Shown here: positions 1-8,821 of the stretch, one piece after another
Layout of the letters: each line of letters opens with the position of its first letter
Position numbering within the stretch: position 1 is the stretch's first letter
From: Actinoplanes flavus
Lineage (GTDB): Bacteria > Actinomycetota > Actinomycetes > Mycobacteriales > Micromonosporaceae
Reading direction: 5' to 3'
Assembly (NCBI RefSeq): GCF_017592555.1
Contig: NZ_JAGFNS010000005.1
Span: 115,241 to 179,240 of the forward strand
DNA: 64,000 nucleotides
Translations under genes and position numbers: made by a program
Notes under the pieces: generated by a model
Told to the model about the DNA's origin: nothing
Database searches by the model: none
The model's input: the letters and a program-made list of their open reading frames with translations, nothing else

Positions 1-26
1 CGCCCGCGCTCCGTGGCCCGCGCGCC

Positions 27-83
27 CCGGGGGGGGGCCCCGGGGGGGGGGGGCCCCGGGGGGGCCCCCCCCCCCCCCGGGGC
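27..83. repeat. G/C homopolymer tract at window edge
   Basis: This stretch is made only of alternating runs of G and C, up to about 14 identical bases long. It lies just beyond the eccC stop codon. No gene is visible in bases 1-94. Such runs are unlike the rest of the window and are most simply a sequencing or assembly artefact at a contig edge. A very strong terminator-like hairpin is the alternative. Confidence 0.6.
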
Positions 84-94
84 CCGCCCGCACG

Positions 95-3000
95 TCAGCG
101 GGCGGGCGGCGTCCACGCCAGCTGAACCAGCCGGGACCCCTGTTTACGGGTGACCATCCAGGCTCGGCCGGGCGGCAGGATCTGCGGCTTGATCGTGCCG
201 AACAGCGGACCCTCCTCGCGCGGCCCGGACATCATGAGGCCCGGCGTGGCGAGCTCGCGGAGCCGGCCGATCACCGGGTCGAACATGGCCCGGGCGGCGC
301 CGCCGATGCGCCGCGTGACGATCAGGTGCAGCCCGATGTCGCGGGCCTGCGGCAGGAACTCCAGCAGCGGCAGCAGCGGGTTGGTGGCCGCCCCGGCGAC
401 CAGGTCGTAGTCGTCGACCAGCACGTACAGCTGTGGACCCTTCCACCAGCTGCGGTCGTTGAGCATCTCCGGGGTGACGTCCGGTCCGGGCAGCCGCTCG
501 CGCATCGCCACCGCCACCTGGTTGATCAGGTCGGCGGTGACCTGGTGCGAGGTGCCGTAGCCGATGGTGTGGCCGGCGTCCACACAGCCGAGCAGGCTAC
601 GGCGCAGGTCGACCAGCAGCAGCCGGGCCTGCGACGGGTCGTTGGCGGCCGCGATGGACCGGGCCAGACTGCGCAGGAAGGAGCTCTTGCCGCTCTCCAC
701 GTCGCCGAAGAGCAGCGCGTGCGGTTCGGCGTCGAAGTCCAGGTGGACCGGCTGCAGGTCGGACTCGGCGATGCCGATCGGCACCAGGGCGCCGGCGGCC
801 GGCGGCAGCGCCTCGAACGGCAGCTGGGGCGGCAGCAGGCGCACCGGCGGGGCGGGCGGGCCGGACCAGTGCTCGGTGGCCGTCTTCACGTACTCGCTGA
901 CGGCGTCGGACAGGTCCTCGACGCGCTGCTCCCGGTCCACCCGCGGCAGCGCGGCGAGGAAGTGGTAGCCGTCCGGGGTGAGACCGCGGCCGGGCGCCTG
1001 CTCCGGCACGTTGACCGCCTCCCGCCGGTTGATCACCGAGTCCGCGGGCTCGCCGAGGCGCAGCTCGACGCGGGTGCCGAAGACGTCGCGGATCTGCGGC
1101 CGGATGTCCATCCACCGGTTCGCGGCGGCGATCACGTGGATGCCGAAGCCGAGGCCCCGGTTGGCGAGTTCGTTGACCGTCGGCTCCAGGTCCTCGAACT
1201 CGGCGCGCATCGTCGCCCAGCCGTCCACCACCAGGAACACGTCGCCGAACGGGTCGTCGGCGAACCGGCCCTGCGTCCTGGCCCGGCGGTAGGCGGCCAC
1301 ACCCTCGACGTTGTGCGCGGCGAACAGCTCCTCGCGGGCCCGCATCAGACCGTGCACCTCGGCGATGGTGCGGCGGACCCGGTCCACGTCGCGACGGGTG
1401 GCCACGCCGCCGACGTGCGGCAGGTCGGCGAGCCCGCTGAGCGGGCCGCCGCCGAAGTCGAGCCCGTAGAACTGCACCTCGCGCGGGGTGTGGGTGAGCG
1501 CCAGGCTGACCACCAGGGTGCGCAGCAGGTTGGACTTGCCGGACTGGGCAGCGCCCACCACCACGAGGTTGCCGGCCGCTCCGGCCAGGTCCAGCCACAT
1601 CGGGTCACGGCGCTGTTCGAACGGCTTGTCGACGATGCCGACCAGCGCGTGCAGCGTGCCGAACCGGTCGGCCGCGTCGGCCACCAGCCCGCGGACCGGG
1701 TCGGTGACGAGCGGCGGGAGTAGTTGGCCCAGGCTGGGTGCGGTCTCCAGCGGGGGCAGCCACACCTCGTGCGCCGGGGTGCCCTTGCCCTCCATCTGCC
1801 GGACCAGGACCTCCAGCAGGGTGTCGCCGACGACGCGCTCCTCGTCGGCGTCGACGGCGTCCGCGGTGTCGACCTCCGGCTGCTCATCGCGCAGCGGAGC
1901 GGCGTAGAAGGTGGAGAAGTCGCGGATCGGGTCGCCCAGCTTGACCCCGGCCGCCGCGGCGGCGTTCTCCTGCCGGACCGCTCCGGAGACGTACGCCGCC
2001 TTCAGCCGCACCAGGCCCTCGGTGCCGGTACGCAGATAGCCGTGGCCGGGGGATCGGGGCAGTTCATAGGCGTCAGGCGCGCCGAGCACGGCCCGGCTCT
2101 CCATCGACGAGAAGGTGCGCAACCCGATCCGGTACGACAGGTGCGACTCGAGCCCGCGCAGCCGCCCCTCCTCGAGTTTCTGCGAGGCGAGCAGCAGGTG
2201 GATGCCGAGTGACCGGCCGACCCGCCCGATCTGGACGAACATGTCGATGAAGTCGGGCCGGTGGGTGAGCAGTTCGGAGAACTCGTCGACGATGAACAGC
2301 AGGCTGGGCAGCGGGGCCAGCGGCACCCCGGCCGAGCGGGCTCGCTCGTAGTCGCGCTGGGACGCGTAGTTGCCGGCCTTGCGCAGCAGCTCCTGCCGCC
2401 GGGTCAGCTCGCCCTGGATGGCGCCGAGCATCCGGTCGACGAGCGTCAGCTCGCCCTCCAGGTTGGTGATCATCGCACTGGTGTGCGGCAGCCGGTCCAG
2501 GGAGGCGAAGGTGGCGCCGCCCTTGAAGTCGACCAGCACGAAGTTGAGGATCTCCGGGCTGTGCGTGAGCGCCAGTGCGAGCACCAGGGTGCGCAGCAGC
2601 TCGGACTTGCCGGAGCCGGTGGCGCCGACGAGCAGGCCGTGCGGGCCCATGCCGTCCTGCGCGGACTCCTTCAGGTCCAGCTCGATCGGCCGCCCGTCGA
2701 GACCGACCCCGATCGGGACGCGCAGCCGGTCGCGGTTGGGACGGCTGGCCCACAGCTCGTCGAGGTCCACCTGATAGGGGTCGTCCTGCCCGAGCAGCTC
2801 GGCCAGCCCGAGATCGTGCAGGACCGCGGCCTGGTCCCGGTGCGACGCCACGGACAGGCGCAGCGGGGCCAGCTCCCGGGCCAGCACCTCGGCCTGATGC
2901 GTGCCGAGCGCGTCGGCGCGGCCGACCTGGGTGCTGCCGTCCATGGTGGTGCCGGTGACGGTGCCGTCGGCGGCGATCTCCAGGACCACCGAGCTGTCGT

Positions 3001-4057
3001 CGAGCAGCCGGGGCGGCGGCATCGACAGGTCGAGGATCGTGACGCCCGCGACGCCGCCCTCGGTCATCAGGTGGTCGGAGCCGGCCGTCGAACCGCCGTC
3101 GATCACCACCACCATGTGCGGGCCGTTGAACGGCGGCCCGTTCGGGTCGAACCGGGGCCGGTTGACCAGCACGTCGTCGAGGATGGCCTCGAGCGCGGGC
3201 ACGCTCGGCGCCACCAGGCGCACCGAGCCGACGGCGTCGGTCTTGCCGGGGTGCTGGGCGTGCGGCAGCCACTTCACCCACTCCCACCGCGACCGCTGGT
3301 GGTCCGGCACGCACACGCCGATCCGCAGGTCGTCCGGGGCGTGGAAGGTGGACAGCTGGGCGATCAGCGCACGGGTCAGATCGAGCACCGCGTCGTCGCC
3401 GCCGCGCAGGTAGATGTGCGAGAAGTCGCGCAGCGCGACCGCCACCGGCAGATCCGGCACCACCGAGTAGGTGCTGACGAACTTGCGCAGCGCCATCGCG
3501 CACAGCGGCTCCAGCTCGTCGACCGGCCGGGTCTGCGGCGGCACCAGACGGGTCGCCACCTCCTGAGCGCCGAGGCCCACCCGGATCACGGTGAAGTCCG
3601 CGTCGCCCTGGCGGCGCTCCCAGAGCCGGCCGCCGCCGGTCAGCGTCCAGAGCGTGTCCGGGTCGGGATTGCGGTAGTACATCGCCTCCCGCTGCTGCCG
3701 GATGGCGTTGCGGACCTGGGCCCGCAGCTGGGACAGATGGCGCAGGTACTGCCGCCGGGCCTCGATCATCTCGCGCTTGCCGGGACCGGTGGTGTTGGTC
3801 ACCATCATGGCGATCATGCCGAGGATGGAGACGCCGTACATCGCGCCGGCCACGTAGGCGATCGGGCCGCTACGCTGCGTGCCCATCATCAGGCCCATGG
3901 CCGCGGCGCCGGCGCCCATCGGCAGAACCATCAGCATCCGCGTCCAGCCCTTGCCGCCCGCGGGCGGCACCTCGGGCGGCGGGTCCAGCAGCACCTCACC
4001 GGAGGGCATCAGGGGCGCCGGACGGCGCGGAGGGCGCTTGACGATGCTGACTGTCAC
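95..4057 (-). CDS. eccC: EccC, FtsK/SpoIIIE-type ATPase of the type VII (ESX) secretion system
   Basis: EccC is the motor and substrate-recognition ATPase of ESX membrane complexes. This 1320-residue protein is the fused (EccCa+EccCb) form. Two N-terminal transmembrane segments lie at about residues 40-85. Three P-loop domains follow, with Walker A motifs GATGSGKSE, GAAQSGKSN and GDVESGKSS. The first has a good Walker B (LLFIVDEFSELL). The second (FLVVDGW) and third (LYVLVDDYD) lack the standard acidic pair, as is common in EccC where only the first ATPase domain is fully active. The GTG start at 4057 has a GAGGAGG ribosome binding site. The gene is divergent from eccD across 161 bases, so the core components probably share a promoter region. 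Confidence 0.97.
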   Translation of the reverse strand: MTVSIVKRPPRRPAPLMPSGEVLLDPPPEVPPAGGKGWTRMLMVLPMGAGAAAMGLMMGTQRSGPIAYVAGAMYGVSILGMIAMMVTNTTGPGKREMIEARRQYLRHLSQLRAQVRNAIRQQREAMYYRNPDPDTLWTLTGGGRLWERRQGDADFTVIRVGLGAQEVATRLVPPQTRPVDELEPLCAMALRKFVSTYSVVPDLPVAVALRDFSHIYLRGGDDAVLDLTRALIAQLSTFHAPDDLRIGVCVPDHQRSRWEWVKWLPHAQHPGKTDAVGSVRLVAPSVPALEAILDDVLVNRPRFDPNGPPFNGPHMVVVIDGGSTAGSDHLMTEGGVAGVTILDLSMPPPRLLDDSSVVLEIAADGTVTGTTMDGSTQVGRADALGTHQAEVLARELAPLRLSVASHRDQAAVLHDLGLAELLGQDDPYQVDLDELWASRPNRDRLRVPIGVGLDGRPIELDLKESAQDGMGPHGLLVGATGSGKSELLRTLVLALALTHSPEILNFVLVDFKGGATFASLDRLPHTSAMITNLEGELTLVDRMLGAIQGELTRRQELLRKAGNYASQRDYERARSAGVPLAPLPSLLFIVDEFSELLTHRPDFIDMFVQIGRVGRSLGIHLLLASQKLEEGRLRGLESHLSYRIGLRTFSSMESRAVLGAPDAYELPRSPGHGYLRTGTEGLVRLKAAYVSGAVRQENAAAAAGVKLGDPIRDFSTFYAAPLRDEQPEVDTADAVDADEERVVGDTLLEVLVRQMEGKGTPAHEVWLPPLETAPSLGQLLPPLVTDPVRGLVADAADRFGTLHALVGIVDKPFEQRRDPMWLDLAGAAGNLVVVGAAQSGKSNLLRTLVVSLALTHTPREVQFYGLDFGGGPLSGLADLPHVGGVATRRDVDRVRRTIAEVHGLMRAREELFAAHNVEGVAAYRRARTQGRFADDPFGDVFLVVDGWATMRAEFEDLEPTVNELANRGLGFGIHVIAAANRWMDIRPQIRDVFGTRVELRLGEPADSVINRREAVNVPEQAPGRGLTPDGYHFLAALPRVDREQRVEDLSDAVSEYVKTATEHWSGPPAPPVRLLPPQLPFEALPPAAGALVPIGIAESDLQPVHLDFDAEPHALLFGDVESGKSSFLRSLARSIAAANDPSQARLLLVDLRRSLLGCVDAGHTIGYGTSHQVTADLINQVAVAMRERLPGPDVTPEMLNDRSWWKGPQLYVLVDDYDLVAGAATNPLLPLLEFLPQARDIGLHLIVTRRIGGAARAMFDPVIGRLRELATPGLMMSGPREEGPLFGTIKPQILPPGRAWMVTRKQGSRLVQLAWTPPAR

Positions 4058-4218
4058 GCTGGCGTTCCTCCTCGGCGGCTGGTCGGCGCCCCATCCTAGT
4101 CATCGGCGCCGGAGCCGGCTCAGCCCCATCGTCGCGGGCGAATCCCAGGTCACCTGCTCATCGGCCGCGCCTGCTAGGTTGTGGCGCGAAGATCGGCGTC
4201 CACGCTGGAGGTGATCGC
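4058..4218. promoter_or_regulatory. Divergent intergenic region between eccC and eccD
   Basis: The 161 bases separate the two divergent core secretion genes and should hold both promoters. A TAGGAT-like -10 element can be read on the minus strand and a TAGGTT-like one on the plus strand. The eccD start is preceded by a strong GGAGGTGA ribosome binding site. No operator is recognised. Confidence 0.45.
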
Positions 4219-5628
4219 ATGAACGCACCGGGTAGCCCTAATCTGGCCCGGGTCACGATCGCGGCTCCGGAGCGCCGGATGGACGTCGCGCTGCCGGACA
4301 ACATGCTCGTCGCCGAGCTGCTGCCGCACCTGCTGCGGCACGCCGAGGGCGGCCTGGGTGAGACCGGTGACCTGGGCGGTGGCTGGGTGCTGCGCCGTGC
4401 CACCGGCGCGGCGCTGGAGCCCCATCGCAACCTCACCGCGCAGGGCATCCGTGACGGTGAGCTGCTGCATCTCAAGCCCCTCCGGGAGGACTGGCCGGAG
4501 CTGGCCTACGACGACGTCGTCGAGGTGATCGCGAGCGGCTCCCGGCGGGCGGGGCGGGCCTGGGCCGGCGCCGCCACCCGTGCCACCGGGCTGGCGATCA
4601 CCGCTGTCGCGCTGCTGGTGGGCCTCGCCGGCCTGGCGTTCACCGGGCCGCAGTGGCGCACCCCGGGTGTCATCGCGATCGGCGTCGCCCTCGCCCTGAC
4701 CGTCGGTGGCGTGCTGCTGTCGCGCGCGTTCCGCGATGCCGGCGCCGGTGCCGTCGTCGCCGCCGCCGGCCTGCCGTACGCGTTCTTCGGCGGCGCCTGG
4801 CTGATCATGCCGGGCGACGCGGGTTTCCTCGACACCGGCGCTCCCGGCCTGCTGCTGGGCTCGGCGGCGCTCCTGGTGCTGAGCCTGCTCGGGCACACCG
4901 GCGTCGCCGGCCTGCCACGGCTGTTCGTCGCGGGCATCGCCGCCTCGCTCACCGGTCTGCTGGCCGCGCTGCTGAGCATCGCCGGCATCACCGCGGCCGG
5001 TGCGGCGGCGGTCGCGCTGACCACCGCCATCGGTCTGCTGCCGGCCTACCCCGTGCTGGCCGGCTGGCTGGGCCGGCTGCCGTTCCCCGAGCTGCCGAGC
5101 CGGGCGGAGGAGATCCTGGCGGACAAGCCGACGCCGCGCCGCTCCGACGTGTTCGCCGCGGTGGTGCGCGCCAGCGAGGTGCTGACCGGGCTGCTGCTGT
5201 CCACCGCCGTCTGCAGCGTCGTGGCGATCGTCCACCTCACCGCGCAGCGGCCGGACGTCTCCGGTGTCCTGCTGATCGTGGCCGCGGTCGCCGCGCTGCT
5301 GCTGCGCGCCCGGCTCCTGCCGGTGCCCCGGCAACGGGTGCCGTTGCTGGTGGCGGGCCTGACCGGGCTCGCGGTGCTGGGGCTCGGCGCGGCGAACCAC
5401 GCCGATGGCCGGTCGCCGGGGATGCTGCTGCTGGCCGGCGCCGGCGTGGCCGCGGTGATCGCCCTGTCCGCGGCGCTCGTGTTCAGCCGCCGGCAGCCGT
5501 CGCCGTACCTGGGACGGGCCGCGGACGTGTTCGACGTCGTCGCGATCATGGCGCTGATCCCGCTGGCGTGTGCGGTCATCGGCATCTTCGGGTCGATCCG
5601 GGGGCTCTTCGCCTCGTTCGGCGGGTGA
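4219..5628 (+). CDS. eccD: EccD, ubiquitin-like/multispan membrane channel component of T7SS
   Basis: The 469-residue protein begins with a soluble YukD/ubiquitin-like domain of about 90 residues (ARVTIAAPERRMDVALP onward). About eleven hydrophobic transmembrane segments follow, rich in Ala, Leu, Val and Gly. This is the standard EccD layout, in which EccD dimers form the membrane vestibule of the ESX complex. The ATG at 4219 follows GGAGGTGA with good spacing. The stop is only 7 bases before the eccB start, so the two genes form an operon. Confidence 0.95.
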   Translation: MNAPGSPNLARVTIAAPERRMDVALPDNMLVAELLPHLLRHAEGGLGETGDLGGGWVLRRATGAALEPHRNLTAQGIRDGELLHLKPLREDWPELAYDDVVEVIASGSRRAGRAWAGAATRATGLAITAVALLVGLAGLAFTGPQWRTPGVIAIGVALALTVGGVLLSRAFRDAGAGAVVAAAGLPYAFFGGAWLIMPGDAGFLDTGAPGLLLGSAALLVLSLLGHTGVAGLPRLFVAGIAASLTGLLAALLSIAGITAAGAAAVALTTAIGLLPAYPVLAGWLGRLPFPELPSRAEEILADKPTPRRSDVFAAVVRASEVLTGLLLSTAVCSVVAIVHLTAQRPDVSGVLLIVAAVAALLLRARLLPVPRQRVPLLVAGLTGLAVLGLGAANHADGRSPGMLLLAGAGVAAVIALSAALVFSRRQPSPYLGRAADVFDVVAIMALIPLACAVIGIFGSIRGLFASFGG

Positions 5629-5635
5629 TCCCGCA

Positions 5636-7003
5636 ATGGCCTCCCGTCGTGATCAGCTGCACTCGTACCAGTTCATGAACCAGCGGGTGGTCTCCGCGTT
5701 CGTCATGCGCGAGACCGACCCCGCCCAGTCGCCGCTGCGCCGCGGCATCGGAGCGCTGTTCGGTGGCCTGATGGTGGCCGTGCTGGTCGGTGCGGTGTAC
5801 GGCATCATCGGCCTGCTCACCAAGGTGGGCACCGACACCTGGAAGAGCGACGGCTCGGTGGTGGTGGAACGCGAGTCCGGCGCCAGCTTCGTCTACCTGA
5901 ACGGCCGGCTGAACCCGGCGCTCAACCTGGCCTCGGCCAAGCTCGCCGCCGGCCGGCCGAACCCCACGGTGTTCCGGGTGGCGGCGAAGTCCCTGACGGA
6001 GGCGCCCCGGGGTACGACGATCGGCATCCCCGGCGCGCCGGCGTCGTTGCCCGAGCCGGACCGGCGGGCCGGCCTGCCGTGGACCATGTGCGCGCTCGCC
6101 GGTGACAAGCCGTGGTCGGTGCTGCTGGCCGGGTCCGGCGCTCCCGCGGCCGGCGAGCTCGGCGACCGCGGGATGCTCGTCAAGGACGCCGCCAAGGGCA
6201 TGAACTACCTGGTGTGGCACGGCCGCAAATACCAGTTCCAGGACTCGCGTACGACGATCCCGGCGCTGTTCGGAGCGGTCTCGGCGACGCCGGTCGGCAC
6301 CGCCTGGCTCGACGCCATGCCGTCCGGTGTCGACATCGCCGCCATCGCCGTGCCCGACCGGGGCGCGCCCTCCGGCAAGGTGCCCGGCCGGCGCAACGGC
6401 GAGGTGCTGGTCGCCGGCACCGGCAGCGGCGAGCAGTCGTACCTGGTCTTCGACGACGGTCTGGCCCCGATCACCGCGTTGCAGCGGGCCGTGCTCGACG
6501 CCCGGTTCCCCGGCGCGCCGGTCGAGACCACGGTCAACGCGGTCGGCCAGGTGCCGGTCAGCAACCGGCTCGACGGCCAGGACCCGGCGACGCAGCCGCC
6601 GGCCGCACCGCCCGAACTGGCGTCGGTGAACGACGGCGAGACGATGTGCGCGCAGACACGCGACCCGGCCGAGCCGCCGGTGGTGTCCACGGGGGGCCCG
6701 GCGGCCGCCCTGGCCGGGGCCGTGCCGACGACCGCCACCACCGGAACCGGTCGTGCGCTGGCCGACGCGATCCTGGTCCCGGCGGGGCGCTACCAGCTGG
6801 TCAAGGTGCCCGGCTCGGGCGGCTACACGCTGATCACCGATCTCGGCGTGCGCTACCCGATCCCCGGCGCCGACGTGCTGGCCCTGCTGGGGTACCCGGC
6901 CTCGTCGGCGATCGAGGTGCCCACCGCGCTGGTGAACCGGATCCCGGCCGGGGTGACACTCGACCCGGCCGCCGCGATCCTCCCGGCCGCGCCGGCCGGC
7001 TGA
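5636..7003 (+). CDS. eccB: EccB, membrane-anchored T7SS core component
   Basis: The 455-residue protein starts MASRRDQLHSYQFMNQRVVSA, the typical EccB N-terminus. One transmembrane helix lies at about residues 36-62, and a large extracytoplasmic domain of R-repeats follows. EccB forms the periplasmic-side part of the ESX core. The start at 5636 is chosen over an upstream in-frame codon (5570) because it restores the conserved N-terminus and avoids overlapping eccD. Sequence past about residue 300 is Pro/Ala-rich before the final conserved segment. The gene ends one base before the stop of the convergent mycosin gene. Confidence 0.95.
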   Translation: MASRRDQLHSYQFMNQRVVSAFVMRETDPAQSPLRRGIGALFGGLMVAVLVGAVYGIIGLLTKVGTDTWKSDGSVVVERESGASFVYLNGRLNPALNLASAKLAAGRPNPTVFRVAAKSLTEAPRGTTIGIPGAPASLPEPDRRAGLPWTMCALAGDKPWSVLLAGSGAPAAGELGDRGMLVKDAAKGMNYLVWHGRKYQFQDSRTTIPALFGAVSATPVGTAWLDAMPSGVDIAAIAVPDRGAPSGKVPGRRNGEVLVAGTGSGEQSYLVFDDGLAPITALQRAVLDARFPGAPVETTVNAVGQVPVSNRLDGQDPATQPPAAPPELASVNDGETMCAQTRDPAEPPVVSTGGPAAALAGAVPTTATTGTGRALADAILVPAGRYQLVKVPGSGGYTLITDLGVRYPIPGADVLALLGYPASSAIEVPTALVNRIPAGVTLDPAAAILPAAPAG

Positions 7004-8248
7004 TCAACTCGGGCGCGAGTCGGCCAGATCGTCGAGCAGCATCACCGGCGGGCCGGGCTCGGCGGGCTCCTCGGGGCGCGGCAGCGGCGCCGCCAGACCC
7101 GGCCGCCAGCTGCGGCGGCGCAACGCCGCGGTGGCGAGCAGCACGCCCACGACCAGGATCAGCACCAGACCGGCGCCGAGCAGCGCCAGGTCGCGGCGGC
7201 GCCGCTCGGCCGCGGTCTGCGGCGGGGAAGCCGGCTGCACCGCCGGCAGAGCGCGGTGGCTCGGCGCCACGACCTGCGCGGTCAGGGCCGCGTACGGGTT
7301 CACCACGCCGGCACCGTACCGCGGGCCGGCCGGTGTGGGGCTGGCCGCGGCGATCAGCGTCCGGTTGATCTCTGAAGTGAGCAGGTTGCCCCGTTTGGCG
7401 CGGGTGAGCGCCACCGTTCCGGCGACGAACCCGGCGGCGACCGCGGTGCCGTCCACCTGCACGAGACCGGTTCCGCGTTGCAGGGTGGGCACGGCGACCC
7501 CCGGGGCGACCAGGTCGACGAAGTCGCCGCCCGGCGAGTTCTTCCAGACGCCGCCGTCGGGGCCGATCGCGCCCACGCCGAGCACGTCCGGGTAGGCCGC
7601 CGGGAACGACGGGACGGCCCGGCCGCCGCTGGCCTCCAGGTCCCCGGCCGCCGCGACCACCACGATCCCGCGGGCCACGGCGGCGGCGACGGCCCGGCTC
7701 AGGTTCGCGTCGCCGGTGTGGAGCGGCGTCGCCACGACGATCACGTCGGCGCCGTTGCCGGTGGCCCAGGTGATGCCGCGGGTCAGGGCGGCCGGCTGGG
7801 CGACCGCGCCGAACGGGATGTCCGGGACCACGCGTACCGGTTGGATCCGGGTGTCCGGTGCCACGCCGACGACGCCGTTGCCGGTCGAGCCCTGGGCCGC
7901 GATCACCCCGGCGACCTGGGTGCCGGTGCCGGTGCAGTCGGTGTCGGCCGGGCCGCGGCCGGAAACCGCGTCGAAGCCCGGCAGGACCCGCCCGCGCAGC
8001 TGCGGGTGCGCCGCGTGGACTCCGGTGGACAGCAGCGCGACCGTGGTGCCGCCGCCGCGGGTGAACGGCCGCACCGCGTCGAGCGCGAGCATCGAACGCG
8101 GCCACGGCGCTTCGGCCGGGACGTCCTCCGGCTGGGCACAGCGGTCCACCGGGGCGGCGGAGGCCGGTACGGCGGACACGGGCACGACCGGAAGGGCCGC
8201 CAGCGCGGCCAGGACCGCGCCGAGGAGTCGGTGGCTCGTCGATAGCAC
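7004..8248 (-). CDS. mycP: Mycosin-like (MycP) subtilase homologue lacking all catalytic residues
   Basis: The 414-residue protein has the mycosin layout: a signal peptide (about residues 1-32), a subtilase domain, a short linker and a C-terminal transmembrane helix (about 355-378) with a short cytoplasmic tail. The family fold motifs are recognisable, but every active-site residue is replaced. The Asp of the DTG motif is Ser74 (LLSTGV). The His of GHGT is Thr108 (CTGTGTQVAG). The nucleophilic Ser of GTS is Ala269 (DGTAVAAGFVAG). The oxyanion-hole Asn of AAAGN is Asp203 (AAAGD). The protein therefore cannot be a serine protease and probably acts structurally; MycP is known to stabilise ESX membrane complexes independently of proteolysis. 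The GTG start at 8248 gives the signal peptide directly. Confidence 0.9.
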   Translation of the reverse strand: MLSTSHRLLGAVLAALAALPVVPVSAVPASAAPVDRCAQPEDVPAEAPWPRSMLALDAVRPFTRGGGTTVALLSTGVHAAHPQLRGRVLPGFDAVSGRGPADTDCTGTGTQVAGVIAAQGSTGNGVVGVAPDTRIQPVRVVPDIPFGAVAQPAALTRGITWATGNGADVIVVATPLHTGDANLSRAVAAAVARGIVVVAAAGDLEASGGRAVPSFPAAYPDVLGVGAIGPDGGVWKNSPGGDFVDLVAPGVAVPTLQRGTGLVQVDGTAVAAGFVAGTVALTRAKRGNLLTSEINRTLIAAASPTPAGPRYGAGVVNPYAALTAQVVAPSHRALPAVQPASPPQTAAERRRRDLALLGAGLVLILVVGVLLATAALRRRSWRPGLAAPLPRPEEPAEPGPPVMLLDDLADSRPS

Positions 8249-8268
8249 CCGGGAATGATATTCGCCGG

Positions 8269-8796
8269 TCAGGTTCGGCTGCCGAGCGCGGCCTGCCGGG
8301 CTTCGAGATCGGAGCGCTGGAAGCGGTTCGGCGCCCGGTCGCGCAGGGCCCGTCCCGGGACGCTCCAGAACGCGTCGCCGGGCACCGCGGCCGCTCCGGA
8401 CGGCACGAACTTGAGTGCCTCGCCGAGACAGGCCGCCGCCGTGGCCCGCCACTCCCGTGCCTCCTCGGCGGTGATGTCGGGCAACTCGGCGGCCAGGGCC
8501 ATCATGTCCGCGATCTCGACCCATTCTCCCGGGTCGAAGAGCACCGACGTCTCCTCGTCCGCGCCGAACGTGACCGTGGCGCCGGCGCGCGGCGGCGTCG
8601 GGCGCCGCGGCAGGGCGAAGACGAACCGCCGCTCCCGGCCGCACCCGTCACACCGGCCGTGATAGCTGCGTGCCGGCACACCGTCCTCCTCCACCAGGGA
8701 CTCGGACCAGGGCACCTCCACCGCCATGCAGTCGGGACAGCCGTGCAGGTCCATGTAGAGATGGGCTTCATCGCGGGTGCGGGCGGCGGGCAACAC
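8269..8796 (-). CDS. Hypothetical zinc-ribbon-like protein
   Basis: This protein of about 175 residues is not assigned to a named family. Two CxxC pairs (HGCPDCM near residue 20 and CDGCGR about 32 residues later) would form a zinc ribbon at the N-terminus, followed by an acidic, Trp-containing helical part. The GTG start at 8796 is preferred. It precedes the RTRDEAHLYMDLHGC segment, and longer versions would run into the divergent gene at 8822. It lies 20 bases upstream of the mycosin gene on the same strand and is probably co-transcribed with it. Function unknown. Confidence 0.7.
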   Translation of the reverse strand: MLPAARTRDEAHLYMDLHGCPDCMAVEVPWSESLVEEDGVPARSYHGRCDGCGRERRFVFALPRRPTPPRAGATVTFGADEETSVLFDPGEWVEIADMMALAAELPDITAEEAREWRATAAACLGEALKFVPSGAAAVPGDAFWSVPGRALRDRAPNRFQRSDLEARQAALGSRT

Positions 8797-8821
8797 GCAT
8801 CGAATGATAGAACCGTTGACC

